Of a stretch of DNA of 55,285 nt, positions 51,422-55,285 are shown one piece after another (the stretch's first letter is position 1; the number at the start of each line of letters is the position of its first letter). Source of the DNA: Natrinema limicola JCM 13563 (lineage in GTDB: Archaea; Halobacteriota; Halobacteria; Halobacteriales; Natrialbaceae); NCBI RefSeq assembly GCF_000337475.1, contig NZ_AOIT01000033.1, positions 755-56,039 of the forward strand, in the 5' to 3' direction. Made by a program: the position numbers and the translations under genes. The notes under the pieces are model-generated. The model was not told the DNA's origin. It did not search any database and was given only the letters and a program-made list of their open reading frames with translations.

Positions 51422-52567
51422 TCAATCCTCAGTAGCTGACGTACCATCCAGAAGTTCGTGATTAGATATACTAGCTTCCGGCTTTAGAAACTGTGCCCGA
51501 TCAAATTGAGCGAGTTCGTCTCCCTCGGCGACTCGTGTCGGCCAGTCTGGGTTTGCGAGAGCACTTGTCCCAAGTGTCAAGAGATCTGCCCCACGATTAA
51601 GAGCTTTGCGTGCTGCTTCAGGTGTACCCAGGCTACCATTGGCGATAACGGCTGTGTGATCTGTGCTGTATTCGACAGCGGCTTCTGCAAGCGTTGGTCC
51701 ATCGGCACCAAATGTCGATGCAGTGGCGTCGCGTTCAGTTGTGTGGATGTAGTCTGCACCAGCAGCCGAGAGTTCCTTGAAAAAAACGGCTGCTGCATCT
51801 TCTCCTTCGGGCCACTCATAGTCGTAGTCGGTTACCATTGTCTGTGAGATACGGACACCAACAACGAAGTTCTCGGGAACTGCCTCTGCGACCGCGGAGA
51901 CGACTTCGGCAGGATACCGAACGCGGTTCGCTGGCTTACCACCATACTCGTCTTCGCGTTGATTTAGCGACTTCGAAAGGAACTCATTGAGGAAGTAGCC
52001 GTTTGCAGCGTGCAATTCCACGCCGTCGAAGCCAGCGTTGTGGGCGTTTTTTGCTGCTGTAACAAAGCCCTCGCGCGCAGTCGCAAGGTCATCCTGCGTG
52101 GCTTTCTTTGGAACAGGATACGTTCCACTTCCACCGTAGGCTTCGGCCTTCTCGCCGTCCGGTTGGACGGCTGATGGGGCGATTGTCTCTTGGTTATTGC
52201 TGCGTGGGATTCCTTGGTTTTGAGCACCGCTGTGCATCAATTGCGCGAAAATAGCTGTGTCACTATCGTGAACGGCATCGACAACCTGCGTCCACGCGTC
52301 GGCGTGCTGTGCAGTGACTAGGCCCGGCTGATTGAGATAGCCCTTACTGTATTCGTCATCAGTGTAGACTCCTTCAGTAATGACAAATGAAAAACCGCCA
52401 TTGGCGAACTTCGCGTAGTACTGCGCCATCTCTTCAGTTGCCCGTCCATCGGCCGTCGCGCTCACTCGCGTCATCGGTGCTAGACCAACTCGATTGTCCA
52501 GTGTTAGTTCACCTAGCGAGGTCGAGTCAAACAACATCCTACCACCGTCTATGGGTCGGACATGCAT
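51422..52567 (-). CDS. NADH:flavin oxidoreductase (Old Yellow Enzyme family)
   Basis: About 381 residues of a single OYE barrel: NRVGLAPMTRVSATADGRA, IFAQLMHSGAQNQG, GFDGVELHAANGYFLNEFLS (catalytic His/Asn), EDEYGGKPANRVRYPAEVV and LLTLGTSALANPDWP. It has no Fe-S or FAD domain, unlike the flavoenzyme at 21094. It likely reduces activated C=C bonds with NAD(P)H. The Met at 52537 (MLFDSTSLGELTL) is an alternative start close to the family core. It is divergent from a Bat-type regulator 60 bp away. Confidence 0.9.
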   Translation of the reverse strand: MHVRPIDGGRMLFDSTSLGELTLDNRVGLAPMTRVSATADGRATEEMAQYYAKFANGGFSFVITEGVYTDDEYSKGYLNQPGLVTAQHADAWTQVVDAVHDSDTAIFAQLMHSGAQNQGIPRSNNQETIAPSAVQPDGEKAEAYGGSGTYPVPKKATQDDLATAREGFVTAAKNAHNAGFDGVELHAANGYFLNEFLSKSLNQREDEYGGKPANRVRYPAEVVSAVAEAVPENFVVGVRISQTMVTDYDYEWPEGEDAAAVFFKELSAAGADYIHTTERDATASTFGADGPTLAEAAVEYSTDHTAVIANGSLGTPEAARKALNRGADLLTLGTSALANPDWPTRVAEGDELAQFDRAQFLKPEASISNHELLDGTSATED

Positions 52568-52627
52568 AGTCACTCGGTTGGAATATACCAATCAAGACTA
52601 TAGTTCTGGGCTATCTTTCATGTATCT

Positions 52628-53395
52628 GTGCGCGAGTTTGTCTTCACCATTGAGTACGAGAGAGGCGCAGACCAGCTGATGGACCTCTTTACCGAGAATC
52701 CTAACCTCCAAGCGGAAACGATGGCCATTCACGTGACCCAAAGGTCGATATGGCGTCTGGAACGTGTCACGGGACCGACCACAGCGCTTGAAGCTTTCGA
52801 TGACCACATCGAAAACACCACCGTCTGCAGTGATATCATCGGGATGTGCGACGCACCCGTTGTCGAGAGTGATCACGAAGTCCTCTCACGGACGCCTAAT
52901 CGTCGAATCGTCTACTCGGTCCGTACGGAAGGAAACGGGGTTCACTCGATACCGTTCGTCGCCGCAAAACACATCGGTGACGGCCTGCTGATGCAGTCGA
53001 AACGTCGTGCGAACAAGTATCAATGGAGTCTCCTTGTTGACGATGATGACACGGTTAGAGATATTTACGAAGAACTGACCAACGGACTACGGGATGGGCT
53101 GTCTCTCAGTATTCAGCGTCTCAGCGAACCCCGGTGCTGGATCAAAAGCAACTTCCGTACGGATTCTCTGCCAGCGGAACAGAAGGCTGCGCTAGAGGCT
53201 GCTGTTGCGTACGGATATTACGAAACACCTCGACGCAACTCACTCAAAGAAATTGCGTCGGCGATGGACATACCTAATTCAACGCTGCAATATCGGCTAA
53301 ATCGAGCTGAAGCGTGGCTCGTGAAGCAATTCATCTCTAACACACTTACCACCGATACGGAAAAGCGGACTAAACAAGTCGAATTCAAAGTGTAA
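52628..53395 (+). CDS. Bat-type HTH_10 transcriptional regulator
   Basis: 255 residues starting at a GTG (VREFVFTIEYERGADQLMDL). The C-terminal HTH_10 reads LPAEQKAALEAAVAYGYYET, then PRRNSLKEIASAMDIPNSTL and QYRLNRAEAWLVKQF. The ATG 8 bp upstream is in another frame, and the family begins at this GTG. It is divergent from the OYE gene and probably controls it. The ISH1-like insertion lies 33 bp after its stop codon. Confidence 0.88.
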   Translation: MREFVFTIEYERGADQLMDLFTENPNLQAETMAIHVTQRSIWRLERVTGPTTALEAFDDHIENTTVCSDIIGMCDAPVVESDHEVLSRTPNRRIVYSVRTEGNGVHSIPFVAAKHIGDGLLMQSKRRANKYQWSLLVDDDDTVRDIYEELTNGLRDGLSLSIQRLSEPRCWIKSNFRTDSLPAEQKAALEAAVAYGYYETPRRNSLKEIASAMDIPNSTLQYRLNRAEAWLVKQFISNTLTTDTEKRTKQVEFKV

Positions 53396-53428
53396 AACCG
53401 AATGCTTCGACTGCTTACGGAGTCAGGA

Positions 53429-54548
53429 TGCCTTGTTGAACGCAAGACGGCATCGGGGTGGGGTTGCTGATCTACAATTTCACGGCGTTAGAGACGGCTT
53501 TTCGACCTCAGAAGATGCAGTAGCTGTCAGTCACAGCAATTGCTGATGAGTCAAAACTATGGTACCTTGCTCCGTTGTTCTGGTGACGACGGCGATGCCT
53601 CTCCCGGATACGTCCGGAAAAGGGGAGCAGGCGGCGAGCCCTAACTCGCCGCCTGCGTTAGGTTATGCACGATGCACTTGCGAGTTAGCTCCCGGAACTG
53701 GCCGTGCCAGCTCCGGGAGCGGAGCTTCTCGCCGTCGTCTTGCTTCAACTGCGAGAAGCCGGTTTCACTCATCCAGCGCTGGTTGTAGTCATCGTTCATT
53801 CGTGCGTTGTGGGCCTTCTGCAACGGTGTCTGCTCCCTGTGCTTGATCAACGGTCGCGTTGACTCGGAGCGACACTCCTCACGGAGGTCGCTCCACGAGT
53901 AGTTCGCGTCAGCAGACAACACACGCAGGTCTTCCGCGTTCCGGCGGAAGACCTGCATCCCGATGTGGCCGTCCCAGGCCTTCTGCGTCGTAAAATGAAC
54001 GTCCTTGATCGCCAGTGAGTTCACGTCGATCAAGATCGTTGTCTTCATCGACTGGAATGAGTAGTTCGCTCGATCGCGGTAGTGGTAGCTGGTTTGATCG
54101 CGCTGGAAGCCACTTGCATCAATCGCAGCTTCACCACTCCAGCCCGCCTGCTCCGCGCTTCGGCGGAGCAGGCGGCGGAGTTCACGCATCCGATACTCGT
54201 CTTCCCACCGGCAGAACGAACTGTAGTGCGGTGCCTCGTCGAGACCGAATACAGCAAGAACACCTGGCATCTCGTTGAGGTAGTCTTCAGTTTCACGGAG
54301 GCTCTTCTCCAGTTCGACGCGGAACAGAATTAACGCGATCTGTGTCCACTTGGCGTACCCGTCCGCGCCGTCCGGCGCGGCGGGTACGTCCGGATCGTCA
54401 ACGTGCTGTTTGGCAAGGTCTCGACACATTCGCGCTAGCCGTCTGAGCGATGCCATATCGCCAGACGGCGTCCATTTCCCGGTTAATCTGACGGAAGATA
54501 CCCGTGAGAGCGTCTGAGACTGCCGTCATTCGGCGGCAAAACAAGGCA
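53429..54548 (-). mobile_element. ISH1-like insertion sequence (IS5 family), intact
   Basis: 1120 bp. The 9-bp terminal inverted repeats are TGCCTTGTT (53429-53437) and AACAAGGCA (54540-54548). A perfect 8-bp target duplication AGTCAGGA lies at 53421-53428 and 54549-54556. The size, the terminal repeats and one transposase of about 270 codons resemble ISH1 of Halobacterium, but identity to ISH1 was not tested. Confidence 0.88.
53641..54456 (-). CDS. IS5 family transposase
   Basis: 271 residues with an N-terminal HTH-like region and a DDE domain: Asp in EAAIDASGFQRDQTSYHYRD, Asp in LRVLSADANYSWSDLRE and Glu in MSETGFSQLKQDDG. Length and layout match IS5/ISH1 transposases. The frame is intact and the flanking terminal repeats are complete, so the element could still be active. 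Confidence 0.92.
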   Translation of the reverse strand: MASLRRLARMCRDLAKQHVDDPDVPAAPDGADGYAKWTQIALILFRVELEKSLRETEDYLNEMPGVLAVFGLDEAPHYSSFCRWEDEYRMRELRRLLRRSAEQAGWSGEAAIDASGFQRDQTSYHYRDRANYSFQSMKTTILIDVNSLAIKDVHFTTQKAWDGHIGMQVFRRNAEDLRVLSADANYSWSDLREECRSESTRPLIKHREQTPLQKAHNARMNDDYNQRWMSETGFSQLKQDDGEKLRSRSWHGQFRELTRKCIVHNLTQAAS

Positions 54549-54556
54549 AGTCAGGA

Positions 54557-54956
54557 CCGTCTCGCCGGTCAGCGTGTCATATGTCAAATAAATATTGGGA
54601 ACTCAGAGTAGTCATTAGGAATAAATGTTTGGCTGAAAACAGTAGTGTTCATGCAGTGTTCAGATTGCTCTATTGAAAATGGCCGACAGCGTCGAGTTTG
54701 GTCGGTACTGGTTTGAGAGAACGAGGTCAAGAAGCCGATTATGGCAGTCGCCCATTCGTCTTTAGCTAAGCCAGATAGTAATATTCAAGACAGAGAATAT
54801 AACCAGAAGTATTGGGAAAGGCAATCCCAGCCGGTGAGACGCTGTTCATCGTGAAAACAGGCGATAAGAAACACTGAGAGTTGGTTTCTTCGGCGTTTTG
54901 GCGTGGTGTACGAGCTAAATTCGACCGAAGATCACGGCTAGATAGTATTACTGTGA
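54557..54956. other. Gene-free region with decayed transposon sequence
   Basis: No intact gene. The minus strand around 54716-54769 reads LAKDEWATAIIGFLTSFS, related to the start of the partial transposase at 54957. An inverted repeat of 20 bases (19 identical) is formed by 54750-54769 and 54960-54979. Confidence 0.5.
54716..54769 (-). pseudogene. Inverted fragment of a transposase 5' end
   Basis: The minus strand matches the plus-strand sequence at 54960-55000 (TTAGCTAAAGACGAATGGGC against TTAGCTAAAGACGGATGGGC, then a second shared block, TTGACCTCGTT, after a small indel). It is followed by unrelated sequence, so it is a decayed copy. Confidence 0.5.
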
Positions 54957-55285
54957 GTATTAGCTAAAGACGGATGGGCAGTCGCCTTCCTTGACCTCGT
55001 TGAGAAGGTACTACGCGTAGCAAAACAAGCGTTGGGGAATCATGCGGGGAAGCCCGAGTCAGGCGGGCTTCCCCGCGAAGTACACATCGTCGCTCATTGT
55101 ATTCAGAAGGAAGAAGGCCACACGTTCACTGAACTTGTTGATCGGCTCGGACTTATGCCGGAGGGGTGCAATTGCCTCGGCATTCATCCCGAGGCATTGC
55201 CTGATCCAACGACGTTCTACCACTCTCTAGACCGATACGCGATGTACGTGTGGCGGGCGTTGCTGCGCGTCTCTGCGCAGCAACT
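54957..55285 (+). CDS. Transposase-like fragment, cut by the window edge
   Basis: The frame is open from after a TGA at 54954 to the window end. It reads LAKDGWAVAFLDLVEKVLRV, then GGLPREVHIVAHCIQKEEGH and PDPTTFYHSLDRYAMYVWRA. This resembles the N-terminal region of haloarchaeal DDE transposases (a helical region before the catalytic domain). No ATG, GTG or TTG precedes the homologous part, so the 5' end may be damaged. The catalytic domain is outside the window. Confidence 0.5.

Noticed and set aside
1-55285. tRNA, rRNA or CRISPR array
   Set aside because: No cloverleaf-like tRNA sequence, no rRNA-like stretch and no regular direct-repeat/spacer pattern was seen on reading both strands.

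Overview
This window is chromosomal or large-replicon DNA of a haloarchaeon. The proteins are strongly acidic and the GC content is high in genes. Most start codons sit about 27 nt downstream of TATA-like boxes with no Shine-Dalgarno, as expected for leaderless transcripts. The window also carries archaeon-specific families: an archaea-specific SMC-related protein, RdfA, and Bat-type HTH_10 regulators. The species cannot be named from the sequence alone.

Layout. 1-5.4 kb: a truncated transposase, a divergent SMC-like/RdfA pair, an IclR regulator and a UspA protein. 5.4-10.3 kb: a branched-chain-amino-acid-type (Liv) ABC importer with a fused LivH-LivM permease. 10.6-24.4 kb: an aldehyde dehydrogenase, a tandem-EthD/HD gene pair, hotdog thioesterases, an acetyl-CoA-synthetase-like ligase, a first PaaK, a frameshifted luciferase-like monooxygenase, a sodium:solute symporter with a small partner, a dienoyl-CoA-reductase-like flavoenzyme and an M24-fold protein. 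24.5-30 kb: a VOC protein, an epimerase, a RidA protein, a TPP enzyme/EthD operon and its divergent IclR regulator. 30.4-37.4 kb: beta-oxidation genes (hydratase, 3-hydroxyacyl-CoA dehydrogenase, thiolase), AzlCD, and an HMGCS-like/DUF35 fusion plus SCP2-type thiolase. 37.5-39.1 kb: an IS66-like insertion. 39.2-48.2 kb: the phenylacetate block (second PaaK, PaaI-type thioesterase, MaoC, aldehyde dehydrogenase, paaABCD plus a separate zinc ribbon, a Bat-type regulator, a PaaG-like isomerase). 48.5-55.3 kb: an amidohydrolase, an OYE with a Bat-type regulator, and several intact and decayed insertion sequences.

Together the genes form an almost complete aerobic phenylacetate route: CoA ligation (PaaK), epoxidation (PaaABCD), ring isomerisation (PaaG-like), ring opening and oxidation (perhaps MaoC plus aldehyde dehydrogenase), then PaaF/PaaH/PaaJ-like beta-oxidation. 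No PaaE reductase is visible. Importers and IclR/Bat regulators are interspersed, so the window reads as an organic-acid and aromatic catabolic island that insertion sequences are remodelling.

The most unusual signals are non-coding: a cluster of TGTTC-N9-GAACA operator-like dyads around the second IclR gene, a 22-bp palindrome shared with the region of the first IclR gene, a dispersed intergenic repeat of about 73 nt in five copies, a 38-bp perfect palindrome exactly at a transposase frameshift, and MITE-like elements, one of which supplies the stop codon of a gene.
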